Below, piece after piece: positions 33,223 through 44,982 of a stretch of DNA of 64,000 bases. Position 1 is the first letter of the stretch. Every line of letters starts with the position of its first letter. The stretch spans positions 859,231 to 923,230 of the forward strand of contig JANEZZ010002064.1 of NCBI GenBank assembly GCA_026122225.1. Reading direction: 5' to 3'. Below the pieces are notes generated by a model that searched no databases, was not told the DNA's origin, and saw only the letters and a list, made by a program, of their open reading frames with translations. The translations under genes were made by a program, and so were the position numbers. Source of the stretch: Heloderma charlesbogerti (taxonomy: Eukaryota > Chordata > Lepidosauria > Squamata > Helodermatidae).

Positions 33223-33758
33223 GCACAACGACCAGCTCCACACACATTAAAATCGATGTCCTTGAGAGAGGCTGTAGAAACACAGCCATTGTTCGGGCGG
33301 ATGAATTAAAATTAGGGGACAAATGATTGAATTTGTGGTAACACATGTCCCCAGGGGGAATATTTTACAGAGCTGTTGATTTGCAAAAGATATGTCAGTC
33401 TTCTTGATTTATATTTCCATAATTGTTTTCTTTGAAGCACGCCTTCATTTCAGCTCGGCTTTCAAGAGGGGGAGAAATTGCTCTACACCCTAGTATATGT
33501 AGTGAAACAAATTGTATAAACAGCAGCTGTGCTTCCAAAAGTCTTGTAACTAGCTCCTCATGGTGTTGCACTGGAGTTCCTGCAGGCTTCTTTGGCAGTG
33601 GACCCAAAACTTTGCTAGCTAGCCAAAAGGAAATGTGATCGTCTTTTTCTTTCAAAGGATGCAATTGTACATGCTCGTTCTGTCCAAACTTATAATTTGG
33701 TGCTCTGCAACTGTATTTAAGCACTGTACGGTGATGCTGCTTGAGGGTGTTTATGCTG

Positions 33759-33872
33759 CAGCACCCTTTTCAGATATGTTGGACTATAACTCCCATCACC
33801 CCAAGGCTGGCTGGGGATGATGGGATTTGCAGCCTGACACACCTGGCAAGGGTGCCAGGTTGGGCAAGCCTG
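33759..33872. mobile_element. hAT-like palindromic MITE
   Basis: GTTGGACTATAACTCCCATC pairs with GATGGGATTTGCAGCCTGAC. The right end is GCCAGGTTGGGCAAGCCTG. Confidence 0.7.
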
Positions 33873-33942
33873 TGCTATAGTGTTGTAGCCAAATCATGTA
33901 ATCCATAGGATGCTGAAGGGGTCTGTGACCCCTTAGGCAACA

Positions 33943-34480
33943 TCAGGGGTCCCCAACCTTTTTGGACCAGAGGGCGCATTTGGGGATGTCAGAAACTGCT
34001 CTGGGCATGACCACAAAATGGCTCCCATGGAAGGTGTGGCTAGTCACATAATGGCTGCCGTGGAGGCCTGGCTAGTGAAGAGGTGGGGAGTGGGGGGGGG
34101 AGAGAGAGCGCGTGTGTGCAAAGGGAAAGATCTGTGTGGATGGAAGAAGATGGGGTAGTCCAGGAAGCAACTCTTTACATTTCTCCCTAATTCCCAACCT
34201 CTAGCCTCGCTTTTTCTCTCCCCCAGCCCCTTTCCTTGCTATCTATCTTCCTTCCCCATCCTGATGCTTCTTTCTTTCCCTTCCCAGCCCCTGTCCTTGC
34301 TCTTTCTTTCCCACTCTCCTCTTTCTCTTGTTGTTTCTCTTCACTCTCATCCTCTAGCCTATTTCTCTCCCTACCACCCCTTTACTGCACTGTTTCTCCC
34401 CCTCCTAGCCTCCAGCCTCGCTTTTGCTGTCCCCTCTACTCCTTCGCCTTGCTTTATCTTCCTGCCCACTGAATAGCTGG
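33943..34480. repeat. Dispersed repeat followed by pyrimidine-rich DNA
   Basis: CAGGGGTCCCCAACCTTTTT at 33943, then CACAAAATGGCTCCCATGG and ATAATGGCTGCCGTGG, is a recognisable interspersed repeat start of unassigned family. 34160-34470 is a strongly C/T-biased tract with imperfect repeats of TTTCTTTCCC and CAGCCCCTTTCC. The open frames there are low complexity. Confidence 0.45.
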
Positions 34481-35059
34481 TCAGCGGCAGGTTCAGGAAC
34501 AGGAAGGAGGCCTTGGCACCCGAACGTTTTTCAGTTATTTATTACATTTTTTTTGAAGGGAGCAAGGAGTGAAGAGCTTTGTGGGCGCCATGTTGGGGAT
34601 GGCCTCAGGGGCTGGTTCAGCTTCGAGGCAGTAAATGAAGGGGCTGTAGGATGCGGTGTTGGTTTAGGATGTAATTTATGCCATCTGCTTCTAATATGTG
34701 GGCAAAGTTTACATGAACTTGTTGAGTGGTGGGTGGGTCTGATTTGCTGTGCTGTTTGCTAACTGTCCTGCATGGGAACCCTCGGAGCTCAGGAAAGGAT
34801 GGATATATGCCATTAAGGATGGGCCTCCATTCTTGAGGGAGCTTGTCCAGAGAATCATCTGAAGTCTGTTGGAGCTCAGCAGGCCTAACGCCAAGCGTTG
34901 TTTGGGTGGGAGATGGAATGGATAAAATTAATACTTTTTAAAAAATCCTGTGATTTGATTTTTCTGTTTTTAGCTATAGCAAGTTAAAAGTAACCCGGCG
35001 TATAATGAAATCTGAACTTATTTCAAATATGTTAAAATTTATTTTAAAAAAATTCTTGG

Positions 35060-35250
35060 CTGCCTTTCAGGGCAGAAGCCCTCCCACAGCAATACAATGC
35101 ATAAAAACAGTTCTAATATTAAAAGCGATAAAGACATAAACACAATAGCAATTAAAAACCACTGTAAAAGCTGACAATAAAACCAGCAACAACAACAGTA
35201 GGAATAACAGCAACAACAGCAGTCATATCAAGAGAAGGCCAAGGTAAAAT
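35060..35250 (-). mobile_element. L2-like LINE tail (antisense)
   Basis: AATTCTTGGCTGCCTTTCAG followed by an A-rich run with TAAAAACAGTTC and AATTAAAAACCACTG is the complement of an L2-type 3' UTR. It ends where the CR1 begins. Confidence 0.45.
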
Positions 35251-35251
35251 A

Positions 35252-35955
35252 GTAGAATCATAGAATAGTAGGGTTGGAAGGGGCCTACAAGGCCTTCGAG
35301 TCCAACCCCCTGCTCAATGCAGGAATCCAAGTCAGAGCATCCCTGACAGATGGCTGTCCAGGCTCGTCTTGAAGGCTCCCAGTGTGGGAGAGCTCCCCAC
35401 CTCCCTAGGTAATTGGTTCCATTGTCGTATTGCTCTAACAGTCGGGAAGTTTCTCCTGATGTTCAACCTGGCTTCCTGTAACTTGAGCCCATTATTCCGT
35501 GTCTGTATTCTGGATGATCAAGAATAGATCCCGGCCTTCCTCTCTGTGATAACCTTTCAAGTACTTGAAGAGCGCTATCATATCTCCCCTCAGTCTTCTC
35601 TTCTCAAGGCTAAACATGCCCAGTTCTTTCAGTCTCTCTTCATAGGGCTTTGTTTCCAATCCCCTGGTCATCTTGGTTACCCTCCTATGAACCCTCTCCA
35701 GTTTGTCTGAATCTTTCTTCAAGTGTGGTGCCCAGAACTGGACACAGTACTCCAGATGAGGCCTAACCAGTGCTGAGTAGAGGGGAACTAGTACTTCCTG
35801 GGATTTGGAAGCTATGCTTCTATGAATGCAGCCCAAAAGAGCATTGGCCTTTTTTGCAGCCACATCACATCGTTGTCTCCTATTCAGCTTGTGATCGACA
35901 ACAATTCCAAGATCCTTCTCGCTTGTAGTGTTGTTGAGCCACGTATCCCCCAGTA
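35252..35955 (-). mobile_element. CR1 LINE 3' end (antisense)
   Basis: The open frame on the - strand (35863 to 35492) encodes the CR1 ORF2 C-terminus: LVPLYSALVRPHLEYCVQFW, then KLERVHRRVTKM and LGMFSLEKRRLRGDMIALFK. The rest of the tail region to 35252 is CR1 3' sequence beginning at TCATAGAATAGTAGGG. This is about 700 bp of an element normally several kb long. Confidence 0.9.
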
Positions 35956-36065
35956 TGTTTTCAAGACCTTCTTAAAAGCCTGCAATGACAGAACATGGTG
36001 GACCTCCGATAGCAACTTGATCCAAAGGTGTGGGGCCACTGCAGAAAATTGACAGTTATCTTTTT
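35945..36065 (-). mobile_element. L2-like LINE fragment (antisense)
   Basis: The - strand frame reads FSAVAPHLWIKLLSEVHH, a decayed form of the L2 C-terminal motif seen intact at 740-800. It adjoins the CR1 on the same strand. Confidence 0.5.
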
Positions 36066-37580
36066 GGTCATCTAGAAAACTCATTAAAGACTGTTCTTTT
36101 TTTAAATGCAAAAGAAAAGTATGATGGGCAGGGGGAAATACCTAAACTCAGAAGTCAAGCATCATAGATATGACATAATAGGTTCTGTATTACTGTGCGC
36201 TTCCTGCTGGGCTCCGAAAGTAGCCTGTCATAGCAGGCATGAAGATACCATGCTGTATCTAGTCAGGCTTCTCTGAACCAACCTTGATGAGCTCTGCCAA
36301 ATGTATCTGTTTCTCAAAGTATGAATATTTATGACTCCTGCCAGCTAAACAGCTTGGAAACTGAATTTCCATCTCATGGAGAATTGTTGTTCTGCCCTGT
36401 AAGCACCAGCCTGTGCATCTGGGAAGTGTTGAACCTTGCATGTGTCTAAACGGGGGGTCGGGAAGGGAGTCAGTAATCCATTACTTTCACAATTGCTCGC
36501 ACTGCCTTGTGTCAAACTAGACAGAATTCTGTATTGCAAAAGAAATTAGACCGCATGATCAGAGGTCATGAAATAACATTTTTATAGCGGCCAGTTAGTA
36601 TGCACATTTGTTCATATGAATTACAAGTGGAAAACTTGATTTAAATCAGTAATTTAAGTCTTTTCTGTCTCCTCGCGGGAGCTTATAAAATTGTTTTTAT
36701 TTAAATCATTCCACCCTGATAGGAGGGAGACCACCTGGGAACGGTTTATGAGTCACTGTAAGTGAGGTGTTTGGAGGAGGAACCAAGGGTAAGTGTAACA
36801 GGCCCAAATCCCACAGTCAGCTGTTCTTTTAGCTTGTATGCAAAAGAAACATTGGGAGGAGTGATCTGACTTAGCAGCATTTTCCTCCTGTGCCAAGAGA
36901 GGCAGTGTTATTGTGTCTCATTCATGCTTGTTCGGGAAGGGAACAACTTAATGGTCTCAGTTTAACTAAAGTTAGTGGTGTTTAACAGTGCAGTCCTGTA
37001 TATATCTATTCAGAAATAAGTCCCACTGAATCCAGCGGGCCTCACTCCCAGTGAAATAGGTATAGGGTTATATTTGTACTGAAAATGGTGGCATTTATTT
37101 TAGGTGTGATTAATTTCAGGTGCAAACCTACCGTTTCCACCCTTGATGATCACCCAAGGCAAAGAGGGAGGCACGGCAGAGGCAATCTTCCCCTCGCCAT
37201 CCTCTCACTCTGCATTTTTGCTAGACAGGCTTTTTTGCCCATCTTGCTGAGGCGTTTTGGAGGGGAAGGGAAGGAGGCTGAGGTGGCCTCAAGACAGTTC
37301 AAATCCTGTCCTCTCCTGTCTCCTCCCCCGCTCCCCGAAATGCCCCATTTCCTCATCCTCTGAGATCAAGTTCCTGAGGGGGAGGGGTGGTTGGAGCGTG
37401 GATTCCCCCCTCTGTGATTGGAGCACTGTGTCCAACCTTGGATCTGGGAATCCAGAATATCCAATGGCCCCTCAGAGGCTGCCTAAGGGCCATAGAATTG
37501 CTCCCTTATACTCTCTGTTTCAGTGGGATTCGTTTTAGCTGGATCAGAGCCCTGAATTTTTGAATCCAGTTGATTTTAAG

Positions 37581-37622
37581 GATGTGTGTGTGTGTGTGAG
37601 TGAGAGAGAGAGAGAGAGAGAG
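37581..37622 (+). repeat. Compound (TG)n-(AG)n microsatellite
   Basis: A short TG run passes directly into a run of AG/GA dinucleotides. Confidence 0.8.
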
Positions 37623-39433
37623 AATGTATATATTTTTAAAAAATGAGGAAATGGCCCTTGTAATTTCTTTGTCTCACAGCCCTTGTACAACCTGAAAATC
37701 AGTTTTGTACCTACTATGATCGGTTCTAATTGGGTCAGCATAACACTTTTTTCACTCCCATTTTAAGACTGGTACAAACTGCAGGCTTTGGACTTCTTTT
37801 TCTTCCTTTGGAGCTACATTTGGGCTTAAACTGGTCAAGGAATGAGTTACCTCCTTGTATTTTTGGACATGGGGGAGAAAAAAAGTAGTTACAGATAAAA
37901 GTTAATGAATGAGACTCTGGATAGACAGTTTATTTTTCAAACAATCCTTTCCATGATTTTTTAAAAAAGTTGTCAGATCAGCGTTGAAAAGAATTAGAAT
38001 GGAACTTGGAAGGGAGAGGGGCGTGTGTGTGTTTTTGGCTTTTAAAAAACTAGATTTCCCTGGCCTATACAAAGGAAACATCGTACATACCTTCTATTCA
38101 CTCCTGAACTGATCTGGCATGAGAAAAGGCATGCTTGGAATCTTGGAAGAAATCTTCTGTGCTTTACCCTGTGCTGGCTGGGCAGATCTCAGCTTGTAAC
38201 ACTGGAAAATAGAAATTCAGGTGACAAGTGAATCGTTGTATTCTCCTGGCCTCTCAGAAGTAAAAGCAGGTGTCAGGGATGCCAGGAGAGGGTGGGTGGG
38301 GAGGAGAAAGTGAAATATTGGCCCCCTCTTTTTAGTGGTGGAAGCCACAGTTGTGTTCTGTCTTACGATGCTACAAAACCTATTCCCTGCCGTTAAGTTC
38401 ATCTAGCGCTTCCGAAGTGACTTTCTTACCTTTCCTTTGCAAAATGTCATCGTAAGACAGTTGATCTTGTTCCCGAAATGGAAAGCCCTGGCATTGTTGC
38501 TGGAGCATTGTCTGGGTGCAAAGTAGACTTGAATGCTCTTGTTATTGTTGCACCCTGTATTTATAACTGTTGGAATTATATTTCATGTGTATTCTTCTTT
38601 TGAAAATGGGGCATTTTAATTTTCTTTGCAACTTTTTGAAGGGGCCTTGAAAACTGCGTTTTTTGAAAATGGGGGCCAGGGAGAGAGGGGAGAAAATGGA
38701 AGAACCTGGAAGACTATTTGCCAAGTGGTAACTCACCACAGTATCTACGTAACTACTCAGAAGAGCTGTTCTGCTGTATTGTCCTGCCATGGGGTGAGGA
38801 AAATCGTGTTAATCATGCCAGATTAGGAAACAGGAGAGTGGTGGGATTCTCCTTGTCCCTTGGCAGGATGATACAGACAAGCTGATCAAGCATGTGGGTA
38901 TGTGCATACAATAGTAAGTTGCCACTTGATAAATGGGAATCTGAAATGAAATCCAGTGTTCATGGATAAGAGAAAATACTGATGAACTAGTGCTGAGCAT
39001 TAGTTGGAGATGGTAAAACTGACTGTGCAGACATATAAGTTGATAACATGTATGAAGAAGTAGAGGTTAAATGTTAAGTGATTCTGTGCATGTATTTGTA
39101 GAGCCCAGACTTTCTAAGCAAAAAATAAAAATAAGCACCAAGGAATGGGATGTTGTTAGACCAGCATGCTGTAATGATTAAGAAGCTTGGTCTAGGAGTT
39201 GAAGCACGCATCACTTCAAAGATACAGGTAGCAGCTAGTGTGAGGGGCCCAACCTGGATTAGGCCTCTGGCATGGGGGCTAGGGAGACTTCAACCTTTTC
39301 TGCCTGCTCCGGTCCCAATCTGGATTGGGGCACCTGTAATTTGAATGGCCAAACAAGGATCCATCTATTTCAATCTCTCATTTTTTGGCAATGCAAATTG
39401 CAGGCATGTGAGGTCTAATCTGGTTCATGGCTG

Positions 39434-39452
39434 CAGTGTGTGTGTGTGTGTG
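39434..39452 (+). repeat. (TG)n microsatellite
   Basis: A run of GT dinucleotides followed by a G tract. Confidence 0.75.
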
Positions 39453-39559
39453 GGGGGAGCGTTAGAGCTTCCTAACACTCCCCCCATGTACACACGGATT
39501 GGGTCCTCTGCACTTACTTCTGAATAAAGAAAAAGATGTAATATGTAGTTTCTCCTTAG

Positions 39560-39750
39560 GAGCAGAGAGAGCAGGGTTCAAATTCTCACTGAGTCATGAA
39601 GTTCATTGGGTGACCTTGGGCCAGTCACTGTCTCTCACCCTGACCTACCTCAAAGGATTGTTGTGAGGCTATAACCTGGAGAAGAAAGTACCATGTACGC
39701 TGCTCACAGTTCTTTGGAGGAAGGGTGTGATATAAATGTAATAAATAGCT
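39560..39750 (+). mobile_element. SINE with LINE-type tail
   Basis: CAGGGTTCAAATTCTCACTG is the B-box region. GGGTGACCTTGGGCCAGTCA, ACCTACCTCAAAGGATTGTT and the 3' GATATAAATGTAATAAATAG follow the layout of the copy at 48466. The A-box end is eroded. Confidence 0.75.
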
Positions 39751-40003
39751 ATTGAGGACTTCGCTTTTTTCTTCTGCTGCTCTCTTTTGGTCCCCTTCCC
39801 CCGTTTTTTTTTTAATCCTTACTCTTCAACTTTTAGTGTGCTGAATCCTTTTCTTCCCTTATTTATTTACTGCAACTTCTCTGCACAGCTCGTGATTTTG
39901 TCTCCCATTTTAAAGACAGGAAATGGAGGGTAAGAGATGGTGACCTTCTCCAAGGCCGCCCCACCCCCACAGCTGGATATGATTTGAACTTCGCTCCCTA
40001 GGG

Positions 40004-40138
40004 CAGGGATGGGCAGAAGGCTGGCACATGCTTGGGGCTTCCACTCCCAGAATCTCCAAAAAACAGCATGGCCAACAGTCAAGAATGCTGGGAGTTGAAG
40101 TCCAAAACAGCTGGAGATCTACTTTCTGCTCACCCTTG
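40004..40138. mobile_element. hAT-like MITE (variant ends)
   Basis: It starts CAGGGATGGGCAGAAGG and ends CTTTCTGCTCACCCTTG, so its termini differ from the main MITE group while the core palindrome (AGCATGGCCAACAGTC; GGGAGTTGAAGTCCAAAACA) is shared. Flanks CCCTAGGG and CTCTTGGG agree at 6 of 8. Confidence 0.7.
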
Positions 40139-40152
40139 CTCTTGGGCCTATG

Positions 40153-40262
40153 GCCAGTGTTTTATTTTAGTTATTAGATTTATTAGCCACCCATCTGGAC
40201 AGCTACCTGGCCACTCTAGGTGGTGTACAAGACTAACAACACGACATACCGCACGCCACATG
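40153..40262 (-). mobile_element. Antisense LINE tail next to exon 3
   Basis: ATTAGATTTATTAGCCACCC, then GGCCACTCTAGGTGGTGTAC, is the complement of an L2-like 3' terminus. It ends about 57 bp before the exon 3 acceptor. Confidence 0.45.
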
Positions 40263-40319
40263 TTCTTGTTGTTGTTGAGATGTATGTAACCAAGCCCCCC
40301 CTGCGTGTTTCTCTTCCAG

Positions 40320-40907
40320 ATCTGCAACTGGTTCATCAACGCCAGGCGCAGGCTCCTACCTGACATGCTGCTAAAGGACGGCAAGGACCCCAACCAGTTC
40401 ACCATCTCCCGCCGAGGCGCCAAAGCTGGCGACGTGGCGCTGCCCCGTGGAGCAGCCGCCAGCTCCGGACTCTTGATGGTGCCTCCTGCTGCTACCGCCA
40501 CCGCCTCCAAGGTGCTGTCCATGTCGGTGTGCCCCCCCATGGTCTGCCACGCCGCACGGCCTCTAGCTGGGAATGTGACTGTGATGACGAGCGAGCTGGA
40601 AGGCCGGCCGGCCTTTCCGCGGGTCGAGTTGGAGCCTCACCCCAAGCAGCCACCGCTGAGCACGACGGGCAGCACCCTGGCTCTCCTGTCCAGGGCAGAG
40701 GCGGCCAGCCCCACGAGTGGCCTCTTCAACACGCCCCCGCCCACCCCTCCAGAGCTCTTTGGCGAGGACTTTAGCAGCTTCCAGCTGCTGGTGGAAGTGG
40801 CCCTGCAAAGGGCTGCGGAGCTTGACTCGCAGAGGCTGGGTGGGCAGCTGCCTCCGTCGTCACAGAGAGAGCCCCCGGCACCTGCCCTCTCCAGGAAAGC
40901 CAAGTAG
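40320..40907 (+). CDS. TGIF2: TGIF2 exon 3: homeodomain recognition helix, repressor region, stop
   Basis: The exon follows TTTCTCTTCCAG and opens in phase 0 with [17 protein letters not shown] (residues 69-85). This is the recognition helix with the WFIN core; N75 is the invariant homeodomain Asn and I74 the TALE-specific residue before it. [14 protein letters not shown] (88-101) and the DVALPRG segment (106-112) are TGIF2 hallmarks. A variable Ala/Pro/Thr-rich linker (113-200) follows. The conserved C-terminal block has [12 protein letters not shown] (202-213) and [18 protein letters not shown] (218-235). TPPPTPP carries likely proline-directed phosphorylation sites. The stop is TAG at 40905-40907. 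Total length is 263 residues against 237 in human; the excess is mainly in the linker and tail. High GC in this exon contrasts with its flanks. Confidence 0.95.
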   Translation: MCNWFINARRRLLPDMLLKDGKDPNQFTISRRGAKAGDVALPRGAAASSGLLMVPPAATATASKVLSMSVCPPMVCHAARPLAGNVTVMTSELEGRPAFPRVELEPHPKQPPLSTTGSTLALLSRAEAASPTSGLFNTPPPTPPELFGEDFSSFQLLVEVALQRAAELDSQRLGGQLPPSSQREPPAPALSRKAK

Positions 40908-43361
40908 CTTGCTGCTGCCGCCACCTCTCACGCCTCTCGGAGCCTCTCCTTTCTTTCCTTCCAGGGTTAGTTTTCTTGTTGGCCCCTGCTGCGAGGGGCC
41001 CTCCGACCAGACGTTAGCGCTGTGACACGGCTTCCTCTCAACCAGCAGCTTGACGCTGCGGGTCACCTTGGAAGCAAGCCGCCTGCCTTTCCTCAAAACA
41101 TGCCCCCCCCGAGGAGGGCACACCGCACTCTCCATTGGTTAGCATCTCCCTTTGGAACCCCTCGGCATCCTCCCTCTTTAAGGCACATGGAAGGACACTC
41201 TCTGCCCAGGGAGGGGGCGGGTCTGAATTGGGCACAAGCTGCTCTTGAAAGGGCCAGGAGAAAGAGAGGAAGGCCTGACTTGCTCTCAGAGAATATGGTT
41301 GCTGGTTGACATTTTTATTACTGTGACTGTTTTTGTTGTTGTTGTTGCTGTGGAGGACTTAAGCAGAGGATCCTGTCTCTCTCAGCCCCCCCCCCCCCTT
41401 CAGAACCTGCTGACATTATGGGAGAGAACAGGAAAATGGTTGGATATGTAATGGAGAAAGATGATAAAAAAACAAGTACCTTTTCTTTCTTTCCTAGTAA
41501 CCCACTAAAAAGGGTGATTCCCCCCAGAACTTCCTGATGGGAGAGTTTTTGGTTATTTTCAGAAACATTTTCTTGGTCTTTACTGTAGCATTTATTAATG
41601 TAGCCTTGGTATGGTGTGATGAGTGGCTGGTCCTTTCATCACATCTGGTGGGAATCCCCTTTGGCTGACAGATTAACTGGAAATGTTAATGTTGGTGGCA
41701 TTCTTCTTTCCACTGGGGTGGTGGTGGTGGTGGGGGACAGTCAACCACCACTCTGCAGAATACTGGTGCCAGTAAAAAAACACAAAAATCTATGGTGCTG
41801 TTGAGCTCTTTTTATCACTGTTATTTTAGGTGCTGGCAGAAATTTGCCTGGTTTTGGTGATGTCATCCATTCTTCTGCCTCCTCTTTCCTGGTGTTTCTC
41901 CTGTACAAATGTAATCATAGAACAGGGAGAGGAGTATGTTGGCAGAATGCTAACCAAAATCAGCAGAGGGCATTTGGGGAGGTGGAGAGTAATAAGAAAC
42001 ATAACAAGATTCTTGACTGTGAAGTTGCTTTAAAACAACCCCCTTAAAAAAAAAAAAGTCTGATCGTGAATTGTAACTCTGGCCGCCTCTGGAAATCTTA
42101 AGGCGTCTTTAAGGATGCGCTGACAAAACTACCTATACAAAATCGCATCCTGACTTCAGTGGGTTTTTGTTGTTGTTGGTATCCTTGCTTTCATCATGCT
42201 GAATGTAGTTCCTCCTTTGCTGATGGAGCAAGGGTGCCCTCTGGTGGCCAGGAAGGGAAGTCCAACAAAGCAGGGTCTTCCATGGTGAATTGCAACCTCT
42301 TCTGTAGGCTACAGCTACACGTCATCTTAATATTGCCTCCCTGTGTGATTTGACGTGTCCCATGTATCTGCAGCCTTGATAGAATTTTGAACCCAGCAGT
42401 AGTCCAGTATCCCATATTAGAGAAAGGGTATATGCCTTGGATTTAGGTGGAGGGAAGCTTGGGCGTGGGTGGGGGTGGGTTGCATGTTGATCAGTTAGAA
42501 CATGCATCTTTCATTGAGGTATACCCCCTTTTGTCCTGAGACCAGGAGCTTGCAAAACATGGAATACCCTGGGTGATATGAACATCCGCCTGTTTTTTGA
42601 ATAGTGCTGTTTCACTGTAAATGTAAGTTAAATAGCGATCTATTATATACACCTATATATCTATCTTGAGAAACACTAATTTTAGAGGGTGTTAGCCTAA
42701 TTATTATGTTGCATGAATAGTAAAGATAAAGCCCAGCAGAATGCAACTTTTCAGATTTTTTTCTTTCCTTTTTGAACCAGGGGTACAAACCTGGTGTTGA
42801 TTTAATGGGAGGATTTATGAGGACAGCAAGCAGCGAGTGTGTTGCAGAACTGGAACCAGAAGGGCAGGACTTTTTGTTTGTTCGATAAAATGCTGCGAGT
42901 GCCTTCTCTCCTTCCCCTTCCCTGCAAAATATGGACTCGGCGCTAAGATTGGTGCAACTTGTAATTGCTGCTGGACACGCCATTGCCCAGTTTCCCTGTT
43001 GTTGATGCTCTCGATCCTTAATTGATGCCACATGGGAGGTAGTGAATTGTGCCTAGAGAGCTGCTGTTGTGATGAATCAATCCAAAGCCTTACAAATAAT
43101 CACCAAATGGTGCTTATTTCTCTGCCTAAAAGCCCACAGAGCTGCCTTGAAACATCTTAAGCTTTTTTGGGTTCTTTGATGTTTTTGTGGGTGATTTTGA
43201 TAATTTCCGTTCAGTTTTGTGCGCCTCTTGGTTGTTTCCATCTTCTTTGGTTTCTGGATGGTGACTGCATGCCTCCTCAAACTTCGTTTCAAATGCACAC
43301 CTCTCTGTTTTGCAGAGTGTGGAAGCAAGATTTTATCTTGCTGCTTTTGGATTACCTAGAA

Positions 43362-43491
43362 CACCTTTCCCCAACCTGGTGCCTTCCAGCTGTGTTGGAC
43401 TACAACTCCCAGGATTCCTGACTATTGGCCATGCTGGCTGGGGCTGATGGGAGTTGAAGTCCACTGGAGGGCACCATGTTGGGGAAGACTG
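43362..43491. mobile_element. hAT-like palindromic MITE in the probable TGIF2 3' UTR
   Basis: It starts CACCTTTCCCCAACCTGGTG and ends GCACCATGTTGGGGAAGACTG. The arms can pair over nearly the whole element. Flanks ACCTAGAA and ATGGAGAA share 5 of 8 bases. If transcribed it would form a hairpin about 480 nt before the poly(A) signal. Confidence 0.75.
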
Positions 43492-43971
43492 ATGGAGAAG
43501 AACTGTGTATCATTTCAATGTGTGCCTCTGAAACCAGATGGCCACTTCCAAGGAGCAGCAATGGCTCACATCCAGCTGAACCCCACTTAAATTGATTTCT
43601 GGCTAGTTTCCCCATGTTAAGCCTCCTTAACTTCAGTGGGACACACATCACCGCCTTTCATTGAATTAGGACCAGTGTGATTAGGGTCATGCCTCCAGTA
43701 AATAAAGCCGAGAACATCCTCCTTTTCGAGCGCTGCAAGAGGCGCCAAAGCAGATCTGGGACTGTACATAGCAGAAGGAAGTTAAACAATTCAATTCCCA
43801 CAATGCACTGCTGTTGCTGGTGCAGGGGCTACACTGCTGTATCTTGTTTGTCCTAATGATGTGGAGACCTTGTTTTAGATGGGATGGGAAATTTAAAAGA
43901 GAGAATATTCTTTTGCCTGAAGTTTATGGAGCAAAATAACTACTGTAAATACCTTTTGGAATTTTTTAATC

Positions 43972-43977
43972 AATAAA
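43972..43977 (+). terminator. TGIF2: Probable TGIF2 polyadenylation signal
   Basis: AATAAA is followed by a T-rich stretch (43979-43990) of the kind found downstream of cleavage sites. It is the last canonical signal before the repeat-rich intergenic DNA. Confidence 0.5.
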
Positions 43978-44225
43978 GTTTTTTTTTTTTAAATACACCA
44001 TACCTAGTCAGAGATGAGTGTTGTGTGTGAGCACTGAGATTAGCGTTTGAATCAGTTACAATAAAATTTTTCAAAAAAACAACACTAGAATTTCCAGTGA
44101 TTCTAGTAAGCAAAAGTGTCAGTATATCTTCATTTTAACACTGTTTCCTTTTTGCTTAATAAGCTACTCGACAGATTTAAAATGCCTACAGCACGGGGGA
44201 AATTTTGACAAATGGCTGATAGCCG

Positions 44226-44342
44226 CCGCCTTCAAACTGGTGCCGTTGAGATGTATTGGTCCTCAACGCCTAGCAGTATGGCCATGCCGGCTGTGAATCC
44301 TGGCAGTTGCACATCTGGAGGGCACTAGGTTGAGGAAGGCTG
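44226..44342. mobile_element. hAT-like palindromic MITE
   Basis: The left end CGCCTTCAAACTGGTGCC is mutated. The right end GGGCACTAGGTTGAGGAAGG then CTG is clearer. Confidence 0.65.
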
Positions 44343-44982
44343 CTATACATACAAGTGTATGCTACACTTGCATTTCTCCAGGAGACAATAGAGGTGGTGA
44401 ACTTGGGGGCAGTGGTCACTTTCTCATCCTCAGTGGAGGAGGCTCTGTGGCTACACAAAGTACCCCCCCCCCCCGAAGAAGTGCACAACGAGTGGTACTC
44501 TTACTGCTTCCTTCTGTATAGGCTGCCAATGTAGCACCAGGACCTAGCTCTCAAATCAGTTTCTTGTGTCTTCTCCTTGCCTCCACTACTGATGTTCCCA
44601 GAAGCAGTGTCTTCTGATTTTCCCCTTCTTTGCCCATACAGTGCTGAGACATGCTGCTGTTCTTCGCTGCTGAGAGGTGTTGCCAGTTGACAGAGGAAAT
44701 ATTGGACTGTTTCCTGCTTATCCCTGGTGGGGGTGGGGGGGGCAGGTGGCTGCTTTTTCCTGACTGGAATATTGTGGAACCCACCACCTCCATTACCACA
44801 AGAATCTCCAGTTCTCTTGGTCCAGAGTGGGTGGGCAGAGGAGAGATGCCTTGCTGTCCCTAGTATTGCAAGCCAGGCAATGAACCCCAAAGTACCTGGC
44901 TATGGCATGTTTGAGGACCCCCATGCAGCTTGTCCACCCCCCCCCCCAATTGACCATTGTAGGTACCGTATATAATTTACGA

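Larger units (their letters stand above)
20674..40319 (+). other. TGIF2: TGIF2 intron 2 (19.6 kb)
   Basis: The intron interrupts the homeodomain just before helix 3, the conserved position in this family. It starts GTCAGA and ends TGTTTCTCTTCCAG. It contains no recognisable exon of another gene. Content is mobile elements: MITEs, large foldbacks at 21524-21929 and 28663-28990, a SINE at 27800, CR1 pieces at 32540 and 35252, and pyrimidine-rich DNA at 34160-34470. The stretches 22700-24900, 25000-27790 and 36070-39540 show no confident named element. Confidence 0.85.
40908..43995 (+). other. TGIF2: TGIF2 3' UTR (3' end inferred)
   Basis: After the stop at 40907, about 3 kb runs to a canonical AATAAA at 43972-43977 preceded by ACTGTAAATACC. 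A second AATAAA is at 43701-43706. The stretch lacks LINE or SINE insertions apart from one MITE at 43362-43491, which fits a transcribed UTR. Poly-C and (GTT)n tracts occur at 41330-41400. Confidence 0.55.

Noticed and set aside
34236..34476. 78-aa and 70-aa Ser/Leu/Pro-rich open frames
   Set aside because: They are translations of a pyrimidine-rich tract and have no start-context or homology support.
20435..40907. TGIF1 as the identity of the homeobox gene
   Set aside because: [18 protein letters not shown] and DVALPRG are TGIF2-type, whereas TGIF1 has KALLSQQT, LSTLQ-VCNWF and no DVALPRG.
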